A stretch of 64,000 nucleotides of DNA from Hymenolepis diminuta (GCA_900708905.1 CAADRB010000058.1:1194472-1258471); one strand, 5' to 3'; shown: positions 10,721 to 23,770, counted from the stretch's first letter. Numbers and translations: made by a program. The notes: generated by a model not told the origin, from the sequence alone.

Positions 10721-12398
10721 ACATTCTGATTGACTGATGAGAGCACATGCATAGTGTTCATATAATTGTCTTTGTTGAGTTTATAAAGTGTCTTGGAGTG
10801 GCTGCACTACTGTCTTATCTCTCCTCAGGTATGAATCAACCGTAATCCAGCAATACCTGTTGGACGTATAGATGAAAGCGGCAGAAATTAGACTTAGTAG
10901 CACCAAGAACGCGCAAAAAGTGCATTACTATACAAAATTCATTAATAGTAAATAATGTGTGAAGCGACTTGACTCATTATCCCCTATCACTCACTTATAC
11001 TTCTTTTATAACCCTCGATAAGAATAAGTAGCAGAACCAAGGTAGTCAAGTATAATTTAAAGTTAGTTTCAAAGTTCCCTACTTAAGTACTGTCTAGTTG
11101 TGCAATGTTTTTAAACCACGGCATCACCATACTGAAATCTTTCAAATATTTGATACAAGTTTTATAAGCCAACACGCTTGAAATGGTCTAATCCAATTTG
11201 ATGGCTTAACTACTCAAGAGTTTAGTATTTCTCACTCCTCTTTATCACTAATTCATACCCTGAAATTTCGACTGTAGGTAACTCCTCGAAATAATGAAAA
11301 TACACTGCAGTTATCGATCTATTATAAAAACGACCCCCTTGTAACAACCCGGAGTTTTATTAGCGCCACAAGCAGTATGTACAAGTTCAATTAATCTTAA
11401 GTAGACTAAACTGAGACCGGATCAGTATCCCCATCTCAAAATCTGGATTCGTGGTGTTAATTCTACCCAAAAACAAATCCCATCGTCCTGACATCAATAC
11501 CACCCATCTCTTCCATCCGAACTGACTATAATTTAATGATACAGACGCAGCAATATCTGCAAGCCTCGACTTTAACTTTTGATTTATCTGTAGCAGTAAT
11601 TAGGTCTTAGGGTGAGACTAATCTCTGTCTTAAATATCTAAATTATGAGATTATCATTATCCGAAATCCAATGCACATACATAACCTCGAAAAGGCGTGC
11701 ATTCCGCGTAACGAGTGCATGGATGTGCATTAAACAGGCTTGATCAATCAGCTAAGACAAACATAATCGTAAGACAATCAAGTAATCAAATAAAAACAAG
11801 CCTGATAGATAAGCGTAATAATTGCAGATATTACAATTGCAAGTTTATGACCACCACCCAAAAACAATAAAAAGTAAAGAATTAAACATAGTTGAGATGA
11901 AAACTAGTGGTCGGACAAATCATGAAAGCAGAAACTAAACTTCATCGTATTAATAGATGATAGCAGGGTCTTCCCTTACAGCAATCCATTCTTTATTTAT
12001 CTTCTTCTGATTTGTTTATCTCGAATGTATTTCCTTAATCATAAAATTGAATACATTTACAATCACTTTATCGTTTTACTCTTTCTTCACTTTAGGCGGA
12101 AATGAGCTAACATTATAACTGATATTAAAAAGGTTGTGATAAAGTCTAACATAGTTCATAGAACAGTTACAAATACTTTTAAGATGGTCTTAGTAGCAAG
12201 TTTCGTGAACTAAATTTGCCAATAATTTTGAATATTTTTCTTCATATCATAGAAAAATCGAAATTTGTATTCGATTTTACATTTTGATGTAAAAATTGGT
12301 ACCAACCTTCAAATAAATAATGGAACTTAAACGAAGCCAATAGACATATTATAACCAAACCAATAGGAATAGAGCACCTTCGTGCATATAGCTTATCA

Positions 12399-13271
12399 AT
12401 GTCTGGTACTGGAGAAACTGTTGTTTCAAGGCGTAATATTGTTCGAGATAGGCCATCAACCTCAGATGCCGACTCAGCTTACGTGGATGATAAACAAAAA
12501 GATGACGAATCTAAACAGACCCGATTTACTCTTATGGAGGAGATTTTACTACTTGGCCTAAAGGATCGAGAAGGATACACTTCATTTTGGAACGATAATA
12601 TAAGTTTTGGTCTTCGTGGATGTTTTCTCATTGAATTAGCTTTACGGGGACGTATCACTCTTGAGCCTCCATCTGCTCGTCGTTTAATACTCAGTCGAAA
12701 TGTTGTTGTAATTAAAAATGTCCCTACTGGTGATATGTTACTGGATGAAGCTCTACGAACTATTAGTACAAACAAACCTGCCGATGTTAAATCTTGGGTT
12801 GAGTATCTTAGTGGTGGGTTTCTGTGTAATCTTTATCATTTTCTAGGTGAAACCTGGAACCCCTTTAAAATCGCCCTCCAAATGCGAAATGTCCGTGAGC
12901 GTATTGCAAAAAACCTAGTTGAGAAGGGAGTTTGTTCCACGGAGAAGCAGAATTTCATTCTCTTTGACATGACCACTCATCCACTTATCAATACACCTGC
13001 TAAACAGCTCATTATCCAACGATTAAATGATGCCGTCTTGAATAATTGGACTTCAGATATTAATCGAATGGATAAACGATGCCTTTCATTGATAGTTGTT
13101 GCTCATCGTGCAGATGTGCTCGAGAACGCCTTTCTAACTCTCTCAAACCAGGATTACAATGCTGCGATGAAACATGTCAGAACCTTGCTAGATCTCAACT
13201 ACAATGAGTACGGGTCCACCGGGACACCTTCAGATGTTATATGGGCTGTTTTTGCAGCACTTAGTTCTTGA
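12399..13271 (+). CDS. GOLPH3: GOLPH3 (Golgi phosphoprotein 3), 279 aa after splicing, 2 exons
   Basis: GOLPH3 binds phosphatidylinositol 4-phosphate on trans-Golgi membranes, links them to the MYO18A/actin system and helps retain glycosyltransferases. The coding exons are 12399-12813 and 12847-13271. Family hallmarks include FTLMEEILLLGLKDREGYTS (43-62), SFWND and GLRGC (62-75), GETWNP after the splice, RNVRERIAKNLVEKGV (152-167), and the hairpin FDMTTHPL. The PI4P-contacting Trp (W64), Arg (R73) and the Arg pair R152/R155 are all present. The N-terminal 40 residues are polar, acidic and variable, as usual in the family. The length is near the roughly 298 aa of the human protein. Without splicing, 11 extra residues would interrupt the conserved LSGETWNP segment, which supports a 33-nt intron at 12814-12846. 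The start is the first Met and fits the family. Confidence 0.96.
   Translation: MSGTGETVVSRRNIVRDRPSTSDADSAYVDDKQKDDESKQTRFTLMEEILLLGLKDREGYTSFWNDNISFGLRGCFLIELALRGRITLEPPSARRLILSRNVVVIKNVPTGDMLLDEALRTISTNKPADVKSWVEYLSGGFLCNLYHFLGETWNPFKIALQMRNVRERIAKNLVEKGVCSTEKQNFILFDMTTHPLINTPAKQLIIQRLNDAVLNNWTSDINRMDKRCLSLIVVAHRADVLENAFLTLSNQDYNAAMKHVRTLLDLNYNEYGSTGTPSDVIWAVFAALSS
12814..12846 (+). other. 33-nt in-frame micro-intron of GOLPH3
   Basis: The sequence starts GTGGGT and ends in a pyrimidine-rich stretch followed by TTTTCTAG. Removing it joins CTT AGT G to GT GAA ACC TGG, giving the uninterrupted family motif LSGETW. Because 33 is a multiple of three and the intron has no stop codon, the unspliced message is also open and would insert 11 hydrophobic residues before ETW. 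Other introns in this window are 34-43 nt, so the size fits the local pattern. Splicing is inferred from protein conservation, not from RNA data. Confidence 0.9.
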
Positions 13272-14082
13272 TTACCTGCCTAACACCTCTTTGTTCTTTC
13301 CAAGCACTCACAGTGATAATTCCGAAGAAAATGAGAGCAGTCCCCCTATCCCCAGTCCATTGATTCCCCTGTATACTTCTTTCACTAATCTAACACTTTC
13401 ACTTAAGTGGTTATCTTTTCTCCTCCTCTCATTTTGAAGCGATCTCGTTTTGCGCCTCAATTTTTGGTGAGTTTTTTTGCAGCTGAGTTACATTTTTACA
13501 GGTTAACAGTGACCGTTTTAGATGCATGTTTGATACAGTTATTACATACATATATGTTGACCATGTGGTATATTCTGTTACGTTTTGTTGAATCACTGGG
13601 AGGATTTGTAGTTCTGAAATGAGTTTTTGTTTAGCTTCATTTACCCTGATTGTATGGACTAAACCTAAAGTTGAGCATGTCGATGATTTTATTTTTGTTT
13701 GATCTTTATTCCTGCTTTATCTCACGAAAAAAATATCGTAGGGAAAGAGGACTATTTAAATATGTTCGCCTTCTTGTTGTTGTTCTTTAATAGGTACTAT
13801 TGATTCCCTTTTAAGCTCTAAAACTATCGCTTTTATTACTTGAATACCAACTTATTGCATCCGATTAATCAGAGAAGTTTTTGCTGGGAGTTTAGAATTT
13901 TTACTGCTCTCGCATAATTCTTTTTCATTTAATAGTTTCATTAGTATGCTGTATGCGTATGCACATGTTTTTACTGATTTTTAGAAGTCCAAGGAACTTC
14001 TAAATGCGAAGGTATTGATTTTTTCGGTAGTTATTTTACATACACTCTATCGTATTCATCGATCTTCATTCAAAATTCTGAG

Positions 14083-14100
14083 GAATAAAAATGAAATAAA
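14083..14100 (+). terminator. Candidate polyadenylation signals for GOLPH3
   Basis: Two AATAAA hexamers lie at 14083-14088 and 14095-14100, about 0.8 kb after the GOLPH3 stop codon, in otherwise non-coding DNA on the same strand. Hexamers of this kind are common by chance in AT-rich DNA, so this is only a plausible 3' end. Confidence 0.3.
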
Positions 14101-17100
14101 GCTCTTAATTTTTTAAGAATTTGGATTTATAAAGTTCTTGAACCCCGTGAATTTGTAATAAGCGTATATTTTAAGAACCGTTTTGCTAAAGAGTTACTTA
14201 TTTAATTTGTACTTGAAGAGTAGTACTAATATCTTTCGCTGTTTCGATTTTCGTGGTGCCTTTTGCTTTCATAATCAGAGTTGATGGGCGTTACAATTTG
14301 ATCAGGATAATTAGAATCTGTAGTCAAAAATGGTGACCCAAAGGATATCTGATATGCTTAAGTGAATCTTTACAATACAGTACTGATTGTTAAGGTGTGA
14401 TATTAGGGTTATTAGTACACCATTTGGAAGTAAAGTCGCTTGAAACGGAAGATTTTGCTGTATACAGAATCATTTTATAATTCACATCGAAATTGGGAAT
14501 AGGTAACCTATTTTATCCCGTTAGGGCGTTAACCGTGCTGGGAGAGAGGTGGAACATTTGATTTCGATACTAGGTATGAAATGATTGAGAATGGTAATTG
14601 TTAGTTTTAAACCATCTGTATGTATACCAACCAGCTCGGGTAATCCACATATAAAATAATGGGTTAGTTTTGTTACTTCTCAATAGGTGCCTTATCAATT
14701 AGTTCATTCTGAATTTTCGATAGATGAAAAAGATTTTCTAATTTATTGATTTGTCTGAAAGATCTGGGAAGAAATGTTAGAAGGTCGAGTTCTAGTGTTG
14801 GTGATTGGCGAACATATAGGTGTTGTGGTATGTAATTAGTGTTTCCACAGTAATAAGCTTCCAATAATGAATTCTGAGATAGCTAAAACCCTCACCCCAA
14901 AGGCGCTAAATTGCCAGCCCTGATGTACTCAAAATAAGAAGGCTGGAGAGTGATGAATACGTCCGGTGTTTTAATAAAGAGACTGTGTTTTGGTAGTCGT
15001 TAACGGGTAGTCGATCTAGATTAAAATTTTTTAGTGTGTTCGAAATCGATGACAGAATAAAATGCAGAAATAGTAGGCAGTAATAGGTTGTTTGACGGTT
15101 AGAGGTCGTGGTCAATCTTGATCACCAATATAGATACGAATTTCGTGCTACGATGTGCAGGTTATATTGATTTTTTCGGCTCCGTAATTTTAATGGCGAA
15201 GAAGCATATCAACTTAGAGCATGAAAAGCCTTGGTTTATTTGCATTTTAAACTCATAATTCTCTGTGTCGTGTTCTAATGTTCCAAAGTTCAAAAGCTGT
15301 GAATTGACCTTTAAGTCTCTGACTGAGATCATGTTCGTAGCCCTGAGTTCTTGTTAATATATGCTGTATCCATATTACACGTGGGAAAATATTTACTAGT
15401 AGCAATCGTCAAGCTCGCTTAAGCAAGGCGTTTTACTGCGCTTATCTTCACAGACAAGTGGAATGGCAACAAGGGACCCCCTATGAAAATCCTACTTTCT
15501 TCTCCCGTCTTTTCCTAGTCTATTAATCGAAGCGGTCGATCATATTAACTGTCGCTTAATCTTTGACCTCCACCTACAGGGAAACATATGCCTGATTTAG
15601 TTATCATTTTCAGTGGTGAAAACGCTAATTTCAAACAACATTCTAAGAGTCGAAAAATTGTATTTTGGTTGAGTTGTATTTGAAAGCTTATTCAACATAA
15701 AAGATCGCAGTCGCTCATTTAACTTAATTTAAATATATCTAAGGACGCGCCCAAATGGAATTCATCTTTTCATGCTTAATTGCGTAGTCGGTCGACGAAG
15801 CAGTTAAATACATAATATGGAGATGGGAAAGACCTTATATTTGAGCAAGGCTGAATAGCAAACAGTCGATCAAATGCAATAGATGTGATGGTAAAAGGTT
15901 TTGATTTATCACAAAACTTCTTTCTTCTTTTAGAGTTCCCTTATGGATGGAGATCGCTGTTAAAGCGAAGAGGACCGATTTGTTTTAATCATGTTTAATT
16001 AATCCGAAACGAGTACAGTTACAGAAGTACTAGCTGTAATTTGTTACTATTAAAAAGCACAAAACATCAGCTGCTCTCGCCGCTGGAGTACGGAAATTGT
16101 CCATCCAATGAATGTGTGAGAATGTATCCTTTAAACCTCCTGATCAGGGGATGTTTAGAGTGTTATTCGATTTAATGACAGGTATGACACAAGCTTTAAA
16201 GATAGCTATGAGCTGCTAAAAGCCGGAATTTGAGTAGGTATAAGCACATACGGCGGCAGCTCGTGTTATACCACTGCGGGAGTAAGGAAGGGGTTCTTAT
16301 CATAACCGAGACAAACGATCCTAGAACTATTAAAAACGTTACTAAGCAGTAGAATATGAGAATTTGAAGGATCAAAAGTGTAAGCGAGAGGGTTCCGCAG
16401 AACGTACTAACCAAGGAATGCCCAGAATGTCATTTCATTTAACATAGCACCTACATCAAATCTCTGTTACCTTAAATATCAGCTAAGTTCACCGGGAAGT
16501 TGGCTCCACATTTGGTGTTGGCAATGGTTTCAAAAAACCGGACCCAAAACTTGACACCCAAAAGAATTCAAAGCACTAATTCGGGCTGAGTTTATTTCAC
16601 GCTGCTTCATTCGTTTCAAAATCAATCCTTCAAATAACTTATTTATTAGATCGCTATATTATCAGTTTTAAAAAAAATTAAATCATGGTTTATTTTGGAG
16701 AACAATGGCTTTCGAAACTTATTTATCTTCTTTTTACGCAGATAATAAACAAACGAAGCCATTCTAGTAATTATCAAGACAAGTGAATGGATAATTCTAA
16801 TTATCAGCATGTATTCGATTTACAAATACGATTTGAGCGGATAGCTTTAAGTAGTATAGTTACTAGGACAATGAAATATGGAGATTTCTTTAATAAAAGT
16901 TAAAGATATCTTTGAACTTTGAGTTACAATTTGAGCTTCTTCATCCTTAAAATATTAAGGATATTTAAGGAAATTGCCCCCGTTGAGGATTAGTTTTCAA
17001 GGCAACTGAGAGTAGATTGTACTGATGTTCATGAATGGAGATTTGAATTCTCTTGTAGTTTCAGTTCAGCTTTGTTTGGTGTTAGTAAAAGCTAAAAACT

Positions 17101-17254
17101 GAAATTGCGCAAGTTTAAATAATGATTTTGTCGCTCTATCTCAATTTCTGCGTAACGTTTAGTTGGAATAAGTTGAGACTTAATGTAGACAGAAGAATAG
17201 CATTTATAAGACTCTAGTGAGCAACTCGGATTAACACCTTTGATCAGTACTATT

Positions 17255-17336
17255 AGTCATGATTCCGATGAATATTGAACCCGTGAGTTTAAACCTGTCA
17301 GATGAGAACGTTGGCCGTTGTTGCCAGACTGCGAGA
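17255..17336 (-). repeat. tRNA-like SINE fragment
   Basis: Read on the minus strand, this contains a B-box-like TCACGGGTTCAATATTCATC and, about 35 nt upstream, a tRNA-like TCTCGCAGTCTGGCAACA. The B-box part matches the minus strand of 34262-34325 at about 22 of 25 positions, which marks both as copies of one repeat. No intact tRNA cloverleaf can be built. Confidence 0.45.
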
Positions 17337-20001
17337 CATTAAAGGAATATGCGTCCAATGCATCATTGATTGAAGTAATCTCAATATCACTTAGATTAAT
17401 TGGAAATATATTTGATATCGCATTGGGAAATTTATTTGCGTCAAATAAGGGGAAGATTCATTATCGAAATATGGTTATAAGAAATCGCAGTTAGAATGGC
17501 GCAAGATATGTTCGAAATGCTTTCTACAATTTGTAGAAGAAGGAAACAGGTGCAGATTAGTGTGAAAATGAGATGTTAAGTGTTTCTAGACCAAAGCCGA
17601 AAACAACTCCAATTTAACGTCTTCAGCAAACTTATTTGCTTGATCACCGTACTATGCAGTCTGTTCAGGGAAGATCCGAAAGCAAGGATCGTTCGAAAGT
17701 GGTTTAAAGAGGTAGATTGCTCTTTGACCAAAATATACTCGATTGCTCTACGAAAATGCACTTTACAGGGCGAATTAAAGTAGTCTATGAAAAAGGGATA
17801 TATTTTAATACTGTGTATTTGTCTAAAGAGAACGGTCACGGATGGTATTTGGAGTTGGCAACTAGACATCCTGTGATAAATTATAGTGAACGAAATAAGA
17901 AAAAAACAGCATTTTCGGGCACTGAATGAATATTAGACCGAATATTTTGTGATTTGTTAACATAGGGAATAATAAACTAATTTGATTAATTAATCGGATT
18001 GTACTCCAGAAAGTTGCAAAATTAGCAGAAGAATGTGTAAGCATGATGGAAAGTTCACTGGCTTCATTACTTATCTCCAGGTCAAGGGAGATATTAAATG
18101 CGTCTATTATGAAGGTATAGTAGCTGGATTGTACCTCGGAAAATTAAATAACGTACTTTTAAAGGATAACCATCATGATTTAAAAGACGGTTAATAATAT
18201 GTAAAATCGTTCTGTTGTCTTAACTTTAGAAGAGAAATTAAGTGAAGTGAGAGGACCGATCAACATAATGAAATAACCTGTAAATGAACATAGAATATCG
18301 CGGACAAGAATTTGCTCAGTTATCCAAGTAATGAATAATTCCATTTTGGAACGCGGACAGCTGAGTAAGTAAATATTCTAATTCTAAAAGCAAACGGCTT
18401 TAGGCTCTTAGATACTTTGAATTTGCTCTCTCAATATCTTTTCAATTCCCTTCCATCTGCTATTTTTTGGACTTAATATTAACCGATTTCATTTGCTTTC
18501 CACGTTAAAAATATGTAATTTTTTGCTGTGTTCTGTTAAAATCTAGGACATACACTGAGTTAATAGTATCGAAGATAGGATGTCAGAATCGATTCTAGTC
18601 AGAATCGGAGGAGATTTCCTTATCTATTGGTTTAGGTATACGAAATTACATTATAGATACTACTAAAATCTGATATTTTGAGAAAATAGGAGTTGATTAG
18701 GGGAAGTGAGTCTTTCAAGAACGATTATTCCAATTTTTGTTCTTAACTTTTATCTTAGCTGGATTTAACGACTAATTTATAATTTTTATTAAATATAGCA
18801 TCGATTAAAAATATAATACTTCAGTAGGGAATTAAAAGCAAATATGAAGGATTTGGCTCAAACTTAATTTTGTATTTTAAAATGGACTAAGTTCAAGTTA
18901 CCAAGCCTATGTTACCTGAAATATGTTACTTTGCTGTTACTAAGACCGACCTCTGCAAGTTAAAACACAATGCAGGACAACATTTGTGTCGTTTAATTTT
19001 GTGGGGACATGGGTTTTTTGACTGCAGGTATACTCCTTTGAAACGAAATAGGACAAACTTTACAAATTTTCATCGGGGTGCAAGTTCTTCCGATTGACCA
19101 TCTTAACTGAATTTTTTGGTGGGTTTTACTAAAGCAAAGACTACCCCAGAGGTTTATTTATATCGGATTAAGATTGAATTTGTATTTCACTTATTTATAG
19201 TAAAATGAGGGAGGAACCGATTGGCTAGGAATGATGAAATATCTTCAGCCAGTGGAAAATCGATTCGGACGGGAATGCAGGAACGTATCCAGATGCGCGA
19301 ATGAATGTGGAAATCAATGCAACCATAGTTTGACGAGAATGCACCAAAGGGCTTGAATGTGCATAGAAAATCGATGAAGAATTTCCATATTCCAGTTACT
19401 GAAACAAAAATTATTATTTAATAAGTGAAAGCGTTCTATTTTGTCATTTGTTCGATTAACGATTTGAAACATGTAAAGTTCTGGATACTGTCCCCCCCCC
19501 CCCTCTCCCAACTTCCTAATGGCCTGACAGTTACTTAGATACTGGCATAATTTATCCATTTATGGTCAGAGGAAAGGTGCTAAGCTCCAGCATTTTTACG
19601 ACAATGCGTTCTAATCTATTTATTTAATTAAAATATTTTCATGTTTGTCAACACCTCATTCTGATATATTAGCCATTGCCACTGTTTCAATAGTTATTGA
19701 TTCGCTGATCCATAGGCAAACTTGCTCAGCAAATATTTATATCTTATAAGATTCATTTTAATTTTGTATAACAGTTCCGAGCAGTTTTTGTATCGGTCTG
19801 TGACTTCTGTAACAATCCATCGCCATCTTTGCACTCAAATAACTCATTCCCAGGCTCAATGTCGTGTCGGTAACTTGGTGCTTTCATGAAAAATTAAACG
19901 TCTGGTGGCCCTTATTGTGAGTCGATTTTTGATCACCTCGTACTTGTCAAACTAATGAGCTTCTCAAATCTGTTTTTAAATTTCTATAGCGAAACGTGCT
20001 T

Positions 20002-20068
20002 TGTGTCGTTGGCGTAGCGCTGTGCGTACGTCGGACAAACAAGAAGTCACGAATTCGACACTCATTAA
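20002..20068 (+). repeat. tRNA-like SINE fragment
   Basis: An A-box-like GTTGGCGTAGCGC is followed about 35 nt later by AGTCACGAATTCGACACTCA, a B-box-like segment. The latter part resembles 34060-34082 (AGTCACGAGATCGATGCTCA). The arrangement is that of a tRNA-derived SINE head. It is unlikely to be a functional tRNA because the arms do not pair well. Confidence 0.45.
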
Positions 20069-20269
20069 AGCATATTTAGAAAACGTCATACTCAACTGTA
20101 CCAGATAGAGGAATAGTAGAAGATGAAGTTCTAATTAGAAAGGCTCAAAAATGCCATTCTATCCTTTTCAATAGGCTTAGCTTATAAAAAATTAAGGTGT
20201 CAAGACAAAGTCTTCCTTAATTCTGGTGATACAGTATAGATCATTGTTTAATAGCCAATAAAGGCTTAA

Positions 20270-20312
20270 CAATAGGCCTCGAACTCGTATTTCCTAATTC
20301 GTTATGCGCAGA
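20270..20312 (-). repeat. Possible tRNA-like SINE fragment
   Basis: The minus strand reads GCGCATAACGAATTAGGAAA and then TACGAGTTCGAGGCC, a good B-box match with tRNA-like spacing from the preceding G-rich part. It lies 200 nt from another fragment of the same kind in opposite orientation. It is short, so the assignment is tentative. Confidence 0.3.
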
Positions 20313-21840
20313 CATATTTGCTATACTACTCTTGTCAGGAAGAATCATCCTTTGTGCACAAGATTATTGATTTTTACGTTCCCACCCGAATATATAAGAC
20401 CAGCACTGAATTAATTATCTTTGGAATTAGTGGCTAACCCAGCAACCAAACCTATAAGTAAATTTATTTTCTTAATGCCAAAGGCTGTTGTTTGAGCAAA
20501 AAATCTTTTACCTGAGTAGATTGTAGTTTTATAAAGGTGACGTTACAAAACTCCCTAACACCAATGTCAGTTTTGGAATTTGGACTGAAGAAAATTGATG
20601 TTAAGTGCTTGTCAAGCGATGTTATTCAAAATTCAAATCTAAGTTTGTCACATTTTCGATGATGCAAATACCCTCTACCATCAACATGATCTTCACACCT
20701 TTGGCATGAAAATTTTGGAGTGTCTGGTGCTTATCCAAATATGGAACATAAATATATAAATAACGGCAAAGAGATTTTGAAATGAATGATGACCAACAAT
20801 GTACTGAATATATAAACTGAGAAGATGAAACAGCAATTGCACCAATGATAGGATAAAGTAAATATTCAGTAAAAATGTGTGAATCATTGTTACTTTTTAA
20901 AGAATAGCTAACATCTCAACCATCACATCAGCACTTCTCGTATTTGTAGGACCACTAGATGAAATAAGTTCCAACTTAAACATCAAATATCTTCAAAATT
21001 AATCATACGATTTGAGAGCTTATTCCGATAATATCATTTTGACGGTAAAAACGCGGAGAATAAATAATCTCCTCACGCTCTTTTTCAAATAGGAAAGAAA
21101 AACTACTTCGATTTTCTATTAAAAGTGTGGTGAACACGTCTCAATATACTTTATTTATCTCTCTAGGAAACATGATCGTGAAAGTGCCTGCTTTAGAGAG
21201 GCGTCAAGTTCACAATAATAATAATGCGATTCAACTATAGCCTTGGTAGTAATTGTACGACAAGATATTAACCACTCAAATAAATAAAAAAGAGGAGGGA
21301 GGGGGTTCAGACAGCTATTGAGAGCAACATAAAGTTATCAAGAAGTTGCACTTCATTTGATTTTCGAATTCAGGCTGTGCAATATTTACCAGATGGATAG
21401 TTCACGTTGAAAATATCAAGTTTCATGATTTGCTTCTCGGATTATTATTTATTGGCAGGTTTTAATTAAGAAGTCATTTTTTCTAGCAATGGTCAAGATA
21501 AAATTATCTTACATAATACTCATTAGCTTATAGTTTTAACATTACTAATATATTATAATTTAATGAACGATCAGCAAAAATAGAAGGCAATGAAGGACTC
21601 TGTGGTCATGAATATGACATAAAAGCAACCATTCGATCGCATAAATATGTGGAGCTTCAGCCGAATCGAAATTTCAAAATGTATGTTAAAGCAGATACAA
21701 TTTATTTCAAATGTTATTAACCGACTTTCTCACCAAAGAATCTTACACGCCTTAAATAAATAGAAATAATATTACCAATCAAAAGAGCCGTTTTAATTAA
21801 CATCTACCGTCAAGTCCTTATTTGATTCGAAGTCGATTTA

Positions 21841-22000
21841 AAATAAATTCCCAAGGCTCTCAACAGGGAGATTACGCAATATCTGCCACTTTATGGAGCC
21901 TTCTAAGTGCACTCTTTTGAAACAATTCTGAGTAAATTATCAAAGCCTTCAACAGGGAGGTTGCGCAATATCTGCCATTTTACGGAGGTTTCTAAGTACT
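21841..22000 (+). repeat. Diverged tandem duplication, period about 89 bp
   Basis: The block CAACAGGGAGATTACGCAAT (21861) recurs as CAACAGGGAGGTTGCGCAAT (21950). It is followed in both by ATCTGCCA.TTTA.GGAG and TTCTAAGT, and preceded in both by a TAAATT block. About 70 nt of each unit align with around ten differences, and the rest has diverged. I see no coding frame shared by both units and cannot name the repeat. Confidence 0.7.
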
Positions 22001-22494
22001 TAGATCCGGGAGATTAAGTACGACGAAGACAAACGTTCTGCAGCTCAAAAAGTGTTTTATTAATTAATGCAATTGCTTATAGGGAATGGAATAGATGGAA
22101 AATGGTTTGCCCACAACATTTTCAAAATAGTGAATTTTATTTCCCAGACACGAGCGTGAAAAGTTAATATTCGACAAATTGGTGCATGACTCTTGTAATA
22201 TCTGTTTAGGTGCACTGGAAATCTTCAAATAGGTTTCTTAATAGCACTTACACATTAGTGATCTAACAAAAGCTTTATAAACTCAATTTTACGTGAACAG
22301 TCAGTATGGCTAGTAAATCTCACCTCATCGCTGCCATGAAGCAACTAGAATAGGCAACATGTGAGAAGGCAGATATCGCTCTAAGTTTGTGTGTGCATCA
22401 TTGCAAAAACAGAATATATTCATTAAGTTAAGTACGTTATCTTGTAACTGTTGCGTTGCCTGAGCATTGTTCACGTTATAGGAGTTTTGTTTAG

Positions 22495-22796
22495 GGAGGG
22501 TCACATGAATTTGAAAACCTCTCCCCACATTGTGCAAGAGACGATTTTTAATGTTGCGAATATATTAACCATAACTCCTGTCGATCAAATGGAGGATACA
22601 CATGCAACTTCACTTTACGATATTTTAAACTTCAAACCCGTAGAAATTTCCAAAATACCTATCCTTGAGCCACTAATTGAGAAGTCAAGTCTTTCAACTC
22701 TCTTTGGACTACTGTGGATAGCCCTTCCTATACTTGGATTTATGTTCGCGAATTTCGATCGCGTAAATTCAGACTTTGCAGACACCCGTCTTAATG
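22495..22796 (+). CDS. Possible orphan exon with one transmembrane segment
   Basis: An open frame is bounded by a pyrimidine-rich acceptor (TTTTGTTTAG ending at 22494) and a strong donor (ATG|GTAAGTCA at 22797). From the Met at 22505 it would encode about 97 residues. These include acidic stretches such as QMEDTHATSLYD and one hydrophobic segment, STLFGLLWIALPILGFMFAN, followed by FDRVNSDFADTRLNG. I do not recognise a family. No second exon with matching phase is visible in the next 3 kb. The composition is less AT-driven than nearby random frames, but the exon could still be a chance ORF or a relic. Confidence 0.3.
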
Positions 22797-23770
22797 GTAA
22801 GTCACTGATATGCAAAGGGTGAAACGTCGTAACGTAGACTGCTTTAATATCTAAATTATATAGCGAAGTCACTCATATAGCGAGAGGTCACTCATGGAGT
22901 TCAGGCCAAAGAGGAATCAAAAAGGTTTAAATGAAATCAAGTTCATTTACCTCGGTGTCCTGTGCCACCCCTGCCGCATAGGCTGTGCTGGCTGTAGAAA
23001 GGAAGCAATTAAGAATAAACATGATACATGTAGGAATATAAATGAAAAACTGTTGACATTAACAAGAAAATACACTTGTATTATAATTAGGGTTAACTCA
23101 AGATAAAATATAACGAACTCTGCTATAGTTAAAAAACATCGATAGTCTCAACTAGCCGTAAGAAGATAAAAATACATCGAGATGATATAAAGAACCACAG
23201 AATTAAATAAATCGGCCAATAAGTTCCTAATATCGTGGACATAATTTCAACCAGGAGTTCGGAAGTTATATGATGGAGATTAAGCATTTAGAAATCACAA
23301 AATAACTCTTCCTCTAGTGGGAATATGGAAAACTATATAGCTTAGTATTTGTGGAAAATTAATGGCTGCCTATTAGGTTGAAATGTACCAGTAACGAAAT
23401 CTCATTCCCCCACATGAAAAAAAACAATAATCGGCAGCACTACAATTGAGTTCTATATGAACTCTATTGAAAGTGCATCGAAAATAGCAAAAGCCCTATC
23501 ATGTAGATACATTATTGGAAGAACTTCAATAATTTGGAATGATCAAGTATGATCGAGTTAAACATTTACAAGAGAAGTTACGTAGATTCAGATTCTAATA
23601 TATACGCGAAAACGCACATTGACAACGGATGTTGGGAATGTGTGAGTTATATTTAACATTCCTTCCATCATGCCCGTCATTGCTTCTTTTAATTTTCTTT
23701 CATTGCCAGTTCATCACAACCCACCAAAGTTGAATTTCGGGAACGCATATCAAATTTTACGTGTGTACTG

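Larger units (their letters stand above)
8053..12398. other. Intergenic region between divergent NEMP and GOLPH3 genes
   Basis: These 4.3 kb separate two genes transcribed away from each other, so both promoters should lie here. Most of the stretch is AT-rich with no recognisable coding exon. Two patches stand out as less AT-rich: 10176-10454, which ends in a short ATG/TGA microsatellite like a retroposon tail, and about 10540-10720, which is unusually GC-rich for the window and could be a promoter or non-coding first exon of GOLPH3. The open frames at 9510-9749 and 9789-9980 look random. Confidence 0.5.

Noticed and set aside
12479..12775. 98-codon open frame on the minus strand
   Set aside because: It lies entirely opposite GOLPH3 exon 1, whose plus-strand product is a certain family match, so it is an antisense shadow.
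22615..22872. 85-codon minus-strand open frame
   Set aside because: It overlaps the candidate plus-strand exon 22495-22796, which has better splice sites and a coherent membrane segment.
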